Positions 12,976 to 25,885 of a DNA stretch of 64,000 nucleotides are shown here, piece after piece. The stretch spans positions 3,720,001-3,784,000 of the forward strand of contig OY992834.1 in the NCBI GenBank assembly GCA_963921425.1. The letters are read 5' to 3'. Every line of letters begins with the position of its first letter. The stretch's first letter is position 1. A program made the position numbers and the translations under genes. Under the pieces are notes generated by a model that searched no databases, was not told the origin of the DNA, and worked only from the letters and a program-made list of their open reading frames with translations. This stretch comes from Dryas octopetala. Its lineage: Eukaryota > Streptophyta > Magnoliopsida > Rosales > Rosaceae.

Positions 12976-13688
12976 TCTTTCGTTGCTTCAGAGTCAGTTT
13001 TTTCGCTGGATTCTTCGGAGTTCGGAGTTCAGAGTTCAGAATTCGATAGGGTTTTTGGTTTTTACAAGTTTCGGGCTTCTTTGGGTTCTGATGGCGGAAA
13101 CTTGTCTCGTGCGATAAACCAAACCCAAACATATATGGCCCACTAGGAAGCCCAAATAGCCAAGGACACAAAAACATGCAGATTGGGAAATTCCAAACCA
13201 TGTTCATGCTGACCTGGACTTTTGTACAACTGGAACTTTATGCTCAATCTGGGCTGGGCTCCCTTTCTTTACCACTTGCATGCATTCAAAAATCTACTCT
13301 AAGATATGGCTCTTCTCGGGAATAGCCAAGTGAGGCAACCCGCCTCGTCCTTCTAAATACTCAAATCTCTCCAATTTTATAGACTCCTTATATATTATAT
13401 TAGCTTAATTTTAAAGCTTTAATAAGAAAAAAAAAAATTTGGGTATTCAACTTTGAATACCAAGCTTGTATTCATCACTAATCGCATGAACTCATGATGG
13501 AGTCCACCAAGAGAAAGAAGATGGTGACTTCATCATAAGTTTATGTGATTAATAATAAATACAAATTGGTACTCAAAATTGAATACCCAAACAATGTCCA
13601 TAAAAAAATTAAGAATAATCCAATGAAATAAATAATCTTATGAATGTACATAAAAGTCGAGCGCTCTAAGCCTCTAACGGATCCTACT

Positions 13689-14087
13689 TAGGGATGGCAA
13701 CGGGGCGGGTTTGCCAATACCATACCCGCCCCGTCGGGTAATCGGGTCCCCATCGGAGATATTCGGGACTCAAATTATTTTTAAAAAAATTATTTTTTTT
13801 ATTAATAATATACCAAATTAATATAAATATATAATATAATAGATAAAATTTATTAAAATTTATCATATTATATTACAATAATACTAAATCATAAAAAGAA
13901 TACTATTAAATTTTAAAGATATGCAACAAAAATTAAGATAATAAATTAAAATATAATTATATAATATAATATTTTTATTAAACGAGTATACGGGGCGGGA
14001 CTGGGACGGGGATGGTATTACCATACCCGCTTAATCAAGGCGGGTTCCCACGGGAATTTTCGGGGGCAGGGAATTTTGCCATCCCTA
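13689..14087. mobile_element. hAT-like MITE
   Basis: The ends are inverted repeats, TAGGGATGGCAA at the left and its reverse complement ending CCATCCCTA at the right. Each is followed inward by GC-rich sequence (CGGGGCGGG, ATACCCGC), and the centre is very AT-rich. ATCCTACT precedes the left end and AATTCCTACT follows the right end, an imperfect 8-bp target duplication as hAT elements make. It has no coding capacity, so it is a non-autonomous element of about 400 bp. Confidence 0.75.
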
Positions 14088-14103
14088 AATTCCTACTCTA
14101 TGC

Positions 14104-14270
14104 TCTTGTGCATGTACTTGAGGAGAGAATAAACACTGAAATTTTCTTAGTAACTAAAAAAAAATACTATTAATAATTCGGGTCGGGCCTCCGAAATCTC
14201 TGCCCTGCCCTAAAAGATCTTGTACATGTGGGAGAATAAACACTGGGATTTTCCTATTGCCTAGAAAAAG
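14104..14270. repeat. Imperfect direct repeat beside the hAT-like MITE
   Basis: About 55 bases around GAGAATAAACACTG at 14104-14160 recur at 14219-14270 with several differences. Between them is a GC-richer piece (GGGTCGGGCC, CTGCCCTGCCC) reminiscent of the MITE's inner ends. An old duplication or a second broken element would explain it. Confidence 0.5.
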
Positions 14271-14714
14271 CTATGGACCATGGAGTCCATGGAGTTAAAT
14301 ATTAAAAAAAAAAAAAAACTGGTCCCACAAACGCATTGTCTTGTTGTTTTGAATTTTTTCCTCTCCTCCTCCCCAGGCTGCTGGTATATTGCCGAGAAAT
14401 ACCTGCCAACTATGCACATTGCACAGACTGATTGACCAATACACAAAGTAAAGCAAGCACGTACACCATAGAAAAAGCTGCACCATGGTATATAAAATTA
14501 CTGCAAAAGACGCATGAAGCCCATGTCGTTTTACTGCCCATTTGTCTATTCCTCTTTGACTTGGGATAAGAGAAGTGAAAAACCCAAATAACAAAGTCAG
14601 ATAGCCAATTGACCCAGCTGGCCACTGTGAGTTTTGCCCAACCCTTAAAAAATGCCTTACGCCACTTTTAAGCTTGTGAGTTTTGGCCACAGGTGTTTGC
14701 CATGTAGTACTGGT

Positions 14715-14739
14715 CACACACACACACACACACACACAC
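14715..14739. repeat. (CA)12 microsatellite
   Basis: A CA dinucleotide run of 25 bases in intergenic DNA. Confidence 0.9.
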
Positions 14740-14759
14740 TTACCAGTCACCACTTGTTC

Positions 14760-16600
14760 TCACCTTACTCTTTTGTAGTTACTATATATCAGTGAGTAAA
14801 AAGGGTCGTTTTTTATTCACTATATAAAAGTTTTGGGATTAATTACTTGTGTTATTTTGTGAGAGGAATTAAGAAGACCAATTTACAATTTTACAATGCT
14901 GCTCATGCAGAGACAGAGACACCAAGTGAAACATGCTTGACAGCCTAAAATCTGTAGTGCATAATGGACTTTTGCTTCTGGTTGTACGGTAAGTTCCAAA
15001 TTCGCACCATAACAGTCAGACAGCTATATATATATGCCTTAATACAAAAAGACAAACCAAAAAAATGTTGCTCTGAGCAGACTAAACTTTAGGGGCTCGA
15101 TCATCTCCCTCCAAGAAAATTTTCTTTTCTTGCTGATAAGGTTGTGTGTGTAAGGGGTCCAATGAGCTTGAGATCAGTGAGAACAAACCAACAGCTTAAA
15201 TTTAATTCCTTCAATCATCAGATTTAGCCTTCCCATCTTCTATTTTGTCATTAATATTTTAAAGATGACAGACCAAATCGCTTTAGAAACACATAATCGA
15301 TGAAGGGTGCATTTAAAAATGGATTATAACCAAAGCCAATTATTAAGTGTGTCAATCATTGCAATTATGTTGAGTATGACTTTCCTTCACACATTTCACA
15401 ATACCATTTTTTGAAAATTGAGTATGAATTATGAAATATGATTTTATGAGATAAAATTGACACCACTCTCAAACCTCAACCATAAAAACTTTAATCAGTG
15501 ACAAAGATGTTATCCTTCTTATTAATTTGTGTTGATTTTCTAGTTGGTACGGTATGTTTTCCCCAATTTTTACATGGCTTAGTATTGTTTTGTTGTCTGA
15601 CAGCATGGCTTAATATGGAAGCATATTCAAAGAGAATGACAATCCAATTCAACCCAGTATAATGATTTTACCTACATTAGTAAATTAGGGACAAAGCAAA
15701 CATTAAAAAAAAAAAAAAAAAAAGGGGTTCCAAGCATACACTAGCTTGAAGGGAATCTCTCTGCAGGTTCAAGTTGAAGAGCCAGAAAGTCCGAGCCTGC
15801 AAAATGCAAGGTTAAAACTTAAAATATATATATGTAGGGTACTATACTACTAGAGGTGCATTTGTTATTTATTGTGTATTTGTGTGACCTAATAATAAAG
15901 GGACAAAAGTAGGGCTGGGGGTCCTTCACTCCACAGTCCACAACATGGAATTTAATTAAGAAAGATGGAAAGCAAAGAAAGTTGAGTCCCTGTCACAGAC
16001 TCACAGCCCTGCAATCTGCACCACACCACCACTCTTCACCTTTTCTTTATTGCAGTCTACCCACCTTCAACACCACCTATTTAATTGCCTTTATTGCTTT
16101 TCCCCCTCTCTCTTTCTCTGTTTATCCACTATCCACCCAACTCACTCACTCAACTAGCTGCTAGCCCTTCTGTTCTGCTTCCATATTTTGCAAATTACAC
16201 TACAATAACCCATTGCACAAGAAAATTACAATAATTAACCCCCATATCCCTTTTATTAAAGAGGAAAAACAACATATCAAAAGGAGTACAGGAAATGTAT
16301 ATTTTTGTTTTCAGTTAATTTGACATGATATGTTATAAAATTTCGGTCTAAAATATTGATTAACGATTAAATTTGGGGTGATTTTCGTTTTTTTATTATT
16401 TATTTGAAGAAGAAGGTTCCAATTTGAAATCTTTTTAACATTATCTAAACAAATACCACAAAACTGATAGCGAGTTGACTACACCCTAATTAGTAGCTGC
16501 ATGTCAAAACCGTAATTTCACCCAAGTTCAAGGGGCGGTTCCAAAGTTGGTTCTTCAGTCACGTTCCGAAGGGGCACAACACAAATACAATCGCTAGGAA
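14760..16600. other. Spacer upstream of the receptor kinase gene
   Basis: AT-rich DNA with a poly-A run near 15704-15723. The longest open frames are under 65 residues. I see no gene, tRNA or complete transposon. Confidence 0.5.
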
Positions 16601-16617
16601 CCGCCACTTGTGCCTTC

Positions 16618-16716
16618 CACGTCAAAAGCAGCAGCACTGACATGACTAGGTGTGCGCCACGTCGGATACCCTGTACCGTACGGGTCACGCCACGTGTCCG
16701 AAATCATAATAAATAG
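16618..16716 (+). promoter_or_regulatory. Proximal promoter of the IRK-type kinase with ACGT-core boxes
   Basis: Three ACGT-core motifs lie within 80 bases: CCACGTCA at 16618, CCACGTCGG near 16658 and CACGTGTC (a G-box/ABRE form) at 16691-16698. A TATA-like AATAAATAG follows at about 16707. Such cores are bound by bZIP and bHLH factors. Their use here is inferred from position only. Confidence 0.45.
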
Positions 16717-16811
16717 CCCTCCATCTACCTAGCCGGTCCCGCCCTGCCGTTAATAAGCAAACATTAATTTAGTTTCTCTTTTCAGACTTCAGAGTTCAGA
16801 CTCTACACACA

Positions 16812-16872
16812 GTGAGAGAGAGAGAGAGAGACTCTCAGAGAGAGATAAAGAGAGAGAGAGAGAGAGAGAGAG
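16812..16872. repeat. Interrupted GA microsatellite in the IRK leader
   Basis: GA runs at about 16813-16830 and 16851-16872 flank an ACTCTCAGAGAGAGATAAAG interruption. They lie in the presumed 5' untranslated region of the receptor kinase. Confidence 0.85.
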
Positions 16873-17059
16873 TGCAGCTCTCTAGAATCCCCTATATTCT
16901 CTCCTCCGTGCCGGAGCTTATTTGGGCTGAAAATTTCGGCGGATTTTCCGCCCAGTTCAGCGTTCACCGGGGACATTTGCAAGTACTTGGCTTGGCATTT
17001 GGTGGTCTCAGATCGAACAGTTTCTTCCATTTCTGACTGTTTGAGCTCTGGACCTCGAA

Positions 17060-17360
17060 ATGTTCGAACTGGGAAGAGATTTTTAGGGTTTTTGTAACCC
17101 TTCACCTGGTTGTGAATCTTTGTCCTTTCAGCCATTTTTGGTTTCTCGGATTCCTCATTTGCCAAAGCCTCCATTTTTCTGGAGTCTTAGCCTCTCTGCT
17201 TTGACTCATTTTTTTCTTTTCTCAGCTCCAAATCTAGCCGTTAGAGAAAGTTGGCGTTTTTCGTTTGTTTTTGTTGAAAGTTGGAGCCTTTCAAGCTCAG
17301 AATCAGTGATTTTGAGCTCTCTGGTCTTCCGGGTCAGTTATGGCTTTCTATCGTCTTTGA
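17060..17360 (+). other. Two short upstream ORFs in the IRK leader
   Basis: An ATG at 17060 opens an 8-codon frame (MFELGRDF) ending at 17086. An ATG at 17340 opens a 6-codon frame (MAFYRL) ending at 17360, 28 bases before the main ATG at 17389. If both are in the mature leader they would lower or condition translation of the kinase. Confidence 0.5.
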
Positions 17361-17388
17361 GTACCAAACAATGCGAGCACATTTAAGC

Positions 17389-20300
17389 ATGAAACGGCTG
17401 CTCGTATTATTCGCTGTCTCTGTACTTTTAGCTCCGGTGGTTCTTGCGAGATCTCTGAACCCATCTTTTAACGACGACGTTTTGGGGCTGATAGTGTTCA
17501 AGGCCGATATTCAAGATCCAAAGGGAAAGCTAGCTTCCTGGAACGAAGACGACAATAGCCCATGTGAATGGGTCGGCGTGAAATGCAATCCGAGATCCAA
17601 CCGGGTCATTGAGCTCAGTCTTGACGGGTTCTCTCTTTCGGGACATTTGGGCCGAGGCCTCCTCCAGTTACAGTCGCTCCGAAAGCTGTCTCTTTCGAAG
17701 AACAACCTCACCGGAAGCTTAACCCCTAATATTGCTCATATCGACAACCTTCGAGTCCTTGATTTGAGTGAGAACAGTCTCTCTGGTCCCGTACCCGAAG
17801 ACTTGTTTCGGCAATGTGGGTCCCTGAGAGTGCTTTCTTTGGCCAAGAACAAGTTTTCCGGGAAAATTCCGGAGAGTTTGAGCTCCTGTGCGACTGTTGC
17901 CACAATTAACTTGTCGTTGAACCAGTTTTCGGGTTCCGTCCCAGATGGGGTTTGGTTCTTGAATGGGCTTAGATCACTGGATTTGTCTGATAATTTGTTG
18001 GAGGGTGAAATTCCAAAGGCCATTGGAGGATTGAATAATTTGCGAGCAATTAATTTGGGGAAGAATCGGTTTACTGGGCAAGTTCCTGATGGAATTGGAA
18101 GTTGTTTGCTTTTGAGGTCCATTGATCTTAGTGAGAATTCATTCTCTGGGAACCTTCCTCAGACAATGCAGAAACTTGGCCTGTGTGGCTATCTAAATCT
18201 GCACAAGAACTCGTTTTCTGGTGAGGTTCCTGAGTGGATTGGAGAGATGAAAAGCCTGGAGACTTTGGACCTTTCTGGAAATCGATTTTCGGGTCAAGTT
18301 CCAAGTTCAATAGGCAATCTTCAGGCTTTAAAGGTATTGAATTTTTCTGCAAATGGGTTCACTGGGAGCTTGCCCAAGTCTATGGTTTATTGCACAAACC
18401 TTCTGGCTTTGGATTTTAGTAAGAATTCGATGGCCGGTGAACTTCCTGCGTGGATATTCAAGTCGGGCTTAGAGGAAGTTTCACTTTCAGAGAAAAAACT
18501 AAGTGGAAGCAAGAATAGCCCTTTATCATCCCCAACTGGAAATGCACTTGTAAATCTTCAAGTCTTGGACTTATCCCTTAATCGTTTTTCTGGTGAAATT
18601 ACATCTGATATTGGGGCCTTAAGCAGCCTGCATATTTTGAACCTTTTCGGTAACTCTCTTGTTGGTCCTATTCCTGTGACTATTGGAGGGTTGAAGGCCC
18701 TGGACAATCTCGATTTGAGTGAGAATCGGCTCAATGGAAGCATCCCTCTGGAAATTGGAGGGGCTTTTTCTTTGAAGGAACTGAGATTGAACAAGAACTT
18801 CCTCATGGGAAAAATTCCAACTTCAATTGAGAACTGTTCTTCTCTGACCACTTTGTAAGTCCCCTTAGCTCTTACTTACATTTCATTTATGTCCTGCTTT
18901 TTAAGTGTAATCTGGATTGCCAGATGAATTCTGGTTCCATATAAATGTTTTGGAGTCTTGTTATTGAGAAATTCTCTGCATATACCTTACCTAATACCTT
19001 ACCTTACTCTGGAAATGAGAACTAATTGACACAGAAAACTGGTGCTGGGCTCATTGTCATAATGGATTTATGTTTCGAAGAATTCAGCAGTCTTCTTTTC
19101 CATAGTATTTTAAAATAAAAATCTTTCATGTTGATGATCTTTTGGGTCATACTGGAAGTGAGGACTTCAAGTACTGCATTGCAATTTTGATGGGCTGTTT
19201 TCCGTTTTGCCGATACATGAAGTATGGAGATATGTTTTTGAGATTGTTTGATGTCAATAAATTGCATACTGATTTTCTGGAAAATAATGAAGTTATGAAA
19301 TCCCAATTTGCTGCCATTTTTGTTTGATTAGGCACATTAGTCTGGATTTTTGCTATTTCCTTATTGAAACCTAGCTACTACTTTAAGTTTCCTTTTCCCT
19401 GTGTTGTTCTGGGAAAAATTATATAATCTGAATTCTACTTGATTTTTAGCTCTGACATGTTTTTTCTTGTTTTTGATATTTTTTTTTTGTTGAAACTCTG
19501 CAGAATAGTATCACAGAACCGACTGAATGGCCCAATTCCTGCTGCAATAGCCAAACTTACCTACTTACAAAATGTGGATTTGTCTTTCAATAACCTCACA
19601 GGAAGCCTTCCAAAGCTGTTAGCCAACCTTCCTAATCTCCTTTCCTTCAATATGTCCCACAACAACCTCCAGGGTGAACTACCTGCGGGTGGCTTTTTCA
19701 ACACCATCTCCCCTTCCAGTGTCTCTGGCAATCCATCTCTTTGTGGCTCTGCAGTTAATAAGTCTTGCCCTGCAGTCCTTCCTAAACCCATTGTCCTCAA
19801 TCCCAACTCCTCTTCTGACTCCATCCCAGGCACATTACCTTCAAATCTTGGTCATAAAAGAATCATCCTCAGCATTTCTGCACTCATTGCCATTGGTGCA
19901 GCCGCTGTAATTGTCATTGGTGTAATTGCTATCACTGTGCTTAATCTCCGTGTCCGGACTTCCACAAGTCGTTCTGCACCAGTTCTCACATTATCAGGTG
20001 GGGATGACTTCAGCCAATCCCCTACGACAGATGCCAACTCTGGTAAGCTTGTCATGTTTTCTGGTGACCCTGACTTCAGCACAGGTGCACATGCTCTACT
20101 CAACAAGGACTGTGAGCTTGGGCGTGGCGGGTTTGGAGCAGTCTACCGGACAGTTCTTGGCGATGGACGGCCTGTTGCAATCAAGAAGCTCACTGTTTCA
20201 AGTCTTGTCAAGTCTCAAGAAGAATTTGAAAGGGAAGTTAAGAAATTGGGAAAAGTGAGGCACCATAATCTTGTCGAAATTGAAGGCTATTACTGGACTC

Positions 20301-20953
20301 CATCATTACAGCTCATCATATACGAATATGTCTCTGGTGGCAGCTTATATAAGCATCTTCATGATGGATCAGGTGGAAACTTCCTTTCATGGAACGAGAG
20401 GTTCAATATAATTCTTGGAACTGCAAAAAGTTTGGCTCACTTGCACCAAATGAACATAATTCACTACAATATAAAATCGAGCAATGTCTTGATTGGCAGC
20501 TCAGGTGAACCCAAAGTGGGAGACTTTGGCCTGGCAAGGTTGTTGCCAATGCTTGACCGATATGTTTTGAGTAGCAAGATCCAGAGCGCCCTTGGCAACA
20601 TGGCACCAGAGTTTGCTTGCAAGACAGTAAAGATAACTGAGAAATGTGATGTGTATGGGTTTGGGGTTTTGGTTCTAGAGGTGGTCACTGGGAAAAGGCC
20701 TGTTGAGTACATGGAAGATGATGTTGTGGTGCTTTGCGACATGGTCAGAGGAGCACTTGAAGAAGGCAGGGTAGAGGAATGTGTTGATCCTAGGCTCCAG
20801 GGGAGTTTCCCTGCAGAAGAGGCTATTCCTGTTATGAAATTAGGCTTGATATGCACATCACAAGTGCCATCAAACAGACCAGACATGGGGGAGGTTGTCA
20901 ACATATTGGAGCTGATCAGATGTCCTTCAGAAGGCCAAGAGGAGTCGGGATGA
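17389..20953 (+). CDS. IRK: LRR receptor-like kinase IRK (atypical kinase)
   Basis: Two exons (17389-18854, 19504-20953) give 971 residues. Order: signal peptide (MKRLLVLFAVSVLLAPVVLA), LRR-N-terminal domain with DDVLGLIVFKADIQDP, about 20 leucine-rich repeats (NNLTG, SGQVPSSIGN and similar), a membrane segment near 607-636 (ISALIAIGAAAVIVIGVIAI), and a cytoplasmic kinase from about 690 to 960. GRGGFGAVY and the ATP-site Lys716 (VAIKK) are present, and so is DFG (Asp829). The catalytic-loop HRD is H809-Y-N, and the usual GY.APE before the P+1 loop reads GNMAPEF (Asn854). HYN also occurs in Arabidopsis IRK and PXC2, so weak or no catalysis is a family trait, while Asn854 is not one I recall. 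IRK acts at the plasma membrane of root tissue layers to restrain cell division. I chose the ATG at 17389 because it gives the signal peptide; one at 17371 is also in frame. Confidence 0.95.
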
Positions 20954-23900
20954 AGTTAACTAATCTTAACAGATATTCAATGAAGGGATTTGCAATGGAT
21001 TATCCGGCAAAGAAGAATCCAGTTTGTCCGAGAGAGAAGAAAATTTTTATTGTTGGAAGGTTTTTCCTTTTTTCCTTTTTGTATTGTTTTTTTTTTTTGG
21101 GTTCTATTGTGTATTTCTTGTTGAATTCTGTAGTTTTCTCCTCCATGTTGCAAGTAGCTAGGTCACCAGATTCTCCTTTGCCGGATTCCAATTTGGGTCC
21201 CTTTCAGATATTGTCACTACTAATCTTTTGTACTCTTCCGATTTGTCTTGGCCATGTTTCTTTCCAAGGGCTGATTCTACTTTCAAATTCTGATAGCCTT
21301 AAAATTTTTGCAACATGTAATCTAATTTACATGCAATCTCATTAATGCAGACAAGAATGTGAGGATGAGATTTTACAGTTACTAAATCACTGAACAAAGG
21401 ATACATGCCTATGGCATGATTATGTTTAGGTCAAACCATATATGTCAGATATGTCCTACCAAAAAGACAATGAGAGACTTGTTCCATGCTTGACCTCAAA
21501 TTGCAATGATAATGAAGGGCAGAATTGACTTTGAAACACTTACATGGGATAATGGGAAGGGGTTGTACGTTGTTCCTGCCCCATGTGTTTCCAATGATGG
21601 CAATGAGAGGACAATAAAACACAGTTGGCAAAAGTCAAAAGTGAGTTGAAAGCCTGAGGGGACTGAAGAATCTTAGTGCCCACTTTAAGGCAAGAAATCA
21701 AAGAGTTTAGTAGAATAATGGTAAAAAGAAGGAAAACCCCAAATGGGAGAAGGGAAGAAAGGTAGGGTAAAGAATATTATATAGAGCTACTATCTTGAAT
21801 ATAACAGATATATTACACATGATGATGCCCTGTCGGAATAGAATAGAAGCAATCTTTTTTATATTTTACCATCCATGTCTTTAGGTTCCAATTTAAACTT
21901 TCTTTAATGCAGTCTTTGTTTATTTCATTTTAAACCCTCTCCAATGTTTCCTTTTCCAATGAAGTGCAGGGGACTGAGACTGACTAACCACATTTGGACA
22001 CCCTCTTTGCATAGATTGCCCTTCTCTTTGATATCTCTCTGGCTAAAGCAAAAAAATAGAAAATGTGGCACTCCTAACAACTACAGCGCACAGAAAAGAA
22101 CACCCATTTCTTTATGGAGTAATCAAAGAATATAAATTTCCATAGCCATGTGCATAGATTGCTACTTTGCTAGTCATGCCAATGAGTTGTCCTTAGCGCA
22201 CTTAGCCATGAGTTAAATATAGTGTTGAGCCCAAGAGAAAATAAAATAAAATGCATTGGCTTTTGCATTACCAACCAGCACATGGCTCATTTATAAACTG
22301 GATTTTCTTTGGATTATATCATTTGTTGTGCTATGTCCCATAATGTTAACTTCCATGTCACCTCATTAAAAGCCAAAAATCCCACTGCTACCTTATCAAA
22401 GATGAATCATTATGGATCAGCATTGAGCCCAAGATGCAAGGTAGCTTGGAGCTCGGTGAGAAACAAAATGGGAATTGGACAGTCAAGTCAAAGACTTTGC
22501 TTTCAAAATTTAACATTTAAATTTTTAGGAGTGAGCAAATTACATAGAGGGGCAGCAGCACTGAAACAAAAAGCTGTAAAAGCTGTTGCTTGCATTCTCT
22601 GGAGAAATATAAAGTGAATAAAAAGAGCAGAAAGCATTATTGAGAACTGTTGTGTGGGGGGGAATAAAGAAATCTTCTTTTGGTATTTGCTTTCATTCTT
22701 TGCTTTGTTGAGGGACAAAATGATACCCTCTCAAGTTTCATTAAGCTTTCAGCATTTGAAACTGGGGTCTTATTGTGTTGCATTGGTGTGGGGGGACAGC
22801 ACATACACCAACCATCGGGTCCAACACATGCCCACTAGAATTTGCTATGATTTAGTCATGTTCATTAGGTGGCATTTGCAGCTTTCTGTTATCTATTTCC
22901 TCAAAAACGTTGAGTGGACGAAGTTTGTAAGTGATGGAGGAAACTCAAAACCTTAAACTATTGAGAAGCTTGTATGTGACCTGCTTTATTATAATCTGTT
23001 TTGTCCAACCAAAAGAAATAAGGATTGGATTTAACAGCCTCAGCAAGAATATGGACACCAGTGTTGTGTTGGCAATGTTCTAGCAACAAAGTTAATAAAT
23101 CAGTAATAGTCAAATGCAATCCCTATAATTCCAAACATTCTGTCAGGATACATTATGACATCATAGGAAAAAAGATATAAGAAAAGAGAATACAATAAAC
23201 ATGTAAGTTATAAGATGATGATGGACTAGTTTTACAGACCAAATTTGTTACATAATCCTCTGGTTTTGCACAGCCGAATGAAAAACATTCAAATTTCTTC
23301 ACCTCCCTCTACTGTACATCTCTCTAGTGCTACATGTATAATTCTTTGTAGATCTTTTGGCTATTTGTATTATGATGAAAGAGGTTTCCTGTTCTTACCC
23401 TAATCATCCTAATTATCACTCTTTCCATCTCTATCCGTACTAGTAGGCCTTGAAGTAAGGCCATTAACTGTTACATTTACCATTTTCCCCTTCCATGTAC
23501 TAGGTGTGACTTCAGCTGTTTCAACATTGTTAGGTGAGGGAGGGTTTGCTGCCCCATTTGAAGCTCTTGATATGGGACACCATCAACCTGCCATTCTCTT
23601 TTCCCCAACTTGCAGCAAATCCATGTCCCACCCACTATCAGATCGCTGTTAAAAGAAATAGATAGGCTCCATAGATGGGAGTTACATGGGTGGCAAAGGA
23701 AGGAATTCTATCAGAAAAGTTATCTGGTGCAGCATTTTCCAAGTGAAGTATACCTCCCATTCTTCTGTATTTAATAAAGAGGATATTTATTAGTATTGAA
23801 GGACTTTGGGTGACAACAAAAACATTGATCTGAAATATTTGAAACAAGATAACTGATCAGAAGCTGAGATATCAGAACAAATGCTTCAATGTGCTTTGAG

Positions 23901-25885
23901 TCCTAAACCCCCCCAGTCACATTTTATTCCTTAAGAATAAGCTTGTCCTTTTTTCTTCCATTTTTTCATAAATCATGTGTCTAAATGCTTACCAAAAATG
24001 AAGTAAACTCTTCGCAGAAAGGTCAGTAATTTATGAAAGAATAAATAGAGACAGTGAACCCCTGAGCCTTCTGTCTTGTTAGAGGTATTTTAGCTCTTGG
24101 ATGTCCATGGAGAAATATCGAGATATTGTAACATTTACTTTCAGAGAACCATCTCCTTCATTGTGGACAAGAACAAATAGCTCCATGGGACTACAGAGAA
24201 AATGTAGTTTGGTATTTCCAATTAACAATACAAGAAAGGAGATGAACTCTCATTGTGGGATCACTGACAAAGCTTAAAGTGATACTACTTTCCTTGTAGG
24301 AATGAGAAATTACTAAGAAGTGGAAACTAGTTTAGCTAACCCAAATGAAGAGAAACCAATAACTATTGAGGCAAGTTTGAGCCCAGTTCTGAACTTCCAC
24401 TTCAACATATTTAACTAGGCACCCTTAACTACTAAGAGGAGTGTGGGGTGACTGTAAAGTTTTGGATTTAAAACAAGTTTTTCATCTCTGTTTAAAAAAC
24501 AAATGATACTGGAAGCTTACTTTTCATCATGTTGAATCCTTGAGGGAGTGTGGATCAGTTGATGGGGAGATTCACACGTATTTGACCATTACATCTTAAG
24601 CATGGAAACTAAGGTTGGAATTGTACCAAACAATCCGTAAGATAGCTTAATAGTAGGGACTGGACATATGCAACTACATTAAAGCACATGAATCCACTAT
24701 TAATTTGTAGGGACTAGTAATTAATGGAGAGACATGTTTCTTAATCATCACTGTTTAAGCAGCAAACTTTAATGATCATTGATATGTCTGGTGAAATACT
24801 GAGTAGCCACAAGTCACATTATAATAGCCATTTGGGGTATTGTAAAACAATGCACCATAAATACCTGAAACCCAATTACAAACAAGAACCATTGTATGCA
24901 CAGCATTGAGGAAATTAAATTGTGTAATAGAAACAGAAAACCCTTGAAAAAAAATATAGAAAGAAACACAAATTAAATTCATACCATTTGGGGTAATGTA
25001 TATGCAGGCAGCCATGTTGATGTGATTTTGACTTTTGCTTACCTGTTGAGGAAGCTTGTTAACTTCTATTGGACCATGTAGTGAAAATCTGGTGAGCATC
25101 AGATAGTATCAGGACAACTGACCCAAGTGGATTTGGATTCACCTTTGTATAGCAGAATACAAGAATTAATCATAAAACATGAGTTGGGAGTTGGGATCAT
25201 ATTCATAATTTATCATACTAAGAAAGAAGCATGAATGATGAAAACATGGAAGACAAACAAAAGTTAATATATCTCAATGTCGACGTCAATGTGATTATTA
25301 TTTATATGTGTTTGTCTCTGTCTTCTCCACCTTCCTCAATTATCGTAACGTTTGCACTTTGCAGACCCACCAAAGCTTTGTCCCGTATGTCTCATAACGG
25401 TGAAGAGAAAATTTGCTTTTTTGCTAAATACGACACCGTCTTGGATCCATTCGACATGTACTAAGATGACATGGCCAACTGGGTCCAAGAGCAAGACTCC
25501 AAGGCCCCAGCTTTTCAAAGAATACTGAAAAATCAGATAATTGTGTATTGTTTCCATTATATAATGGCTTAATTGCAATTTACAAGTTTTAGGCTTTAAG
25601 TCCTTTCTCTTTCCTAATTTTCAGCTGAGCTCCCACTCTCAAAGCTTTACACTTTACTTCCCCAAAATTCCATGTAAGCAAACAAGTCCTCTCTCCGCGT
25701 CTTTTTCGCCACCTTTCCCAAAAAAAGAAAAAAAAAAAAAAAAGAGTGCCCTAAACCCTAAATCACTCTCCCAAACCCTCAGAGCTAAACCTAAAGCAGT
25801 AAAGCTTAATTCCCCTAATTCCAATTCCCAAATTATGCCCAATTCCCCAAATTAGGGTTTTCAGTTTCTCCTTCCGCGCCCAAAG
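20954..25885. other. Long spacer (4.9 kb) without a supported gene
   Basis: The first 400 bases are the 3' untranslated region of the receptor kinase. The rest is AT-rich with many short frames (60-107 residues) on both strands, none with a recognisable domain or a consistent exon chain. The last 130 bases are the leader of the U-box gene, with telo-box motifs (CTAAACCCTAAA at about 25751, TTAGGGTTTT at about 25852). A diverged non-coding RNA gene or a decayed gene could lie here, but nothing in the sequence proves it. Confidence 0.45.

Noticed and set aside
14295..14753. 152-residue open frame on the minus strand
   Set aside because: It runs through the CA microsatellite and a poly-A tract (VCVCVCV at one end, FFFFF at the other) and has no family features.
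17281..17388. N-terminal extension of the IRK frame
   Set aside because: The frame is open but begins with TTG. The ATG at 17389 gives a proper signal peptide.
19439..19503. Upstream extension of the second IRK exon
   Set aside because: It is intron sequence, ending in a pyrimidine tract and CAG at the acceptor, with the exon starting at 19504.
23638..23847. 69-residue minus-strand frame
   Set aside because: No domain, and no consistent join with the neighbouring open stretch at 23411-23580.
24776..25099. 107-residue minus-strand frame with repeated TPNG words
   Set aside because: No recognised family, no supporting splice partners, and the composition is like the surrounding AT-rich DNA.
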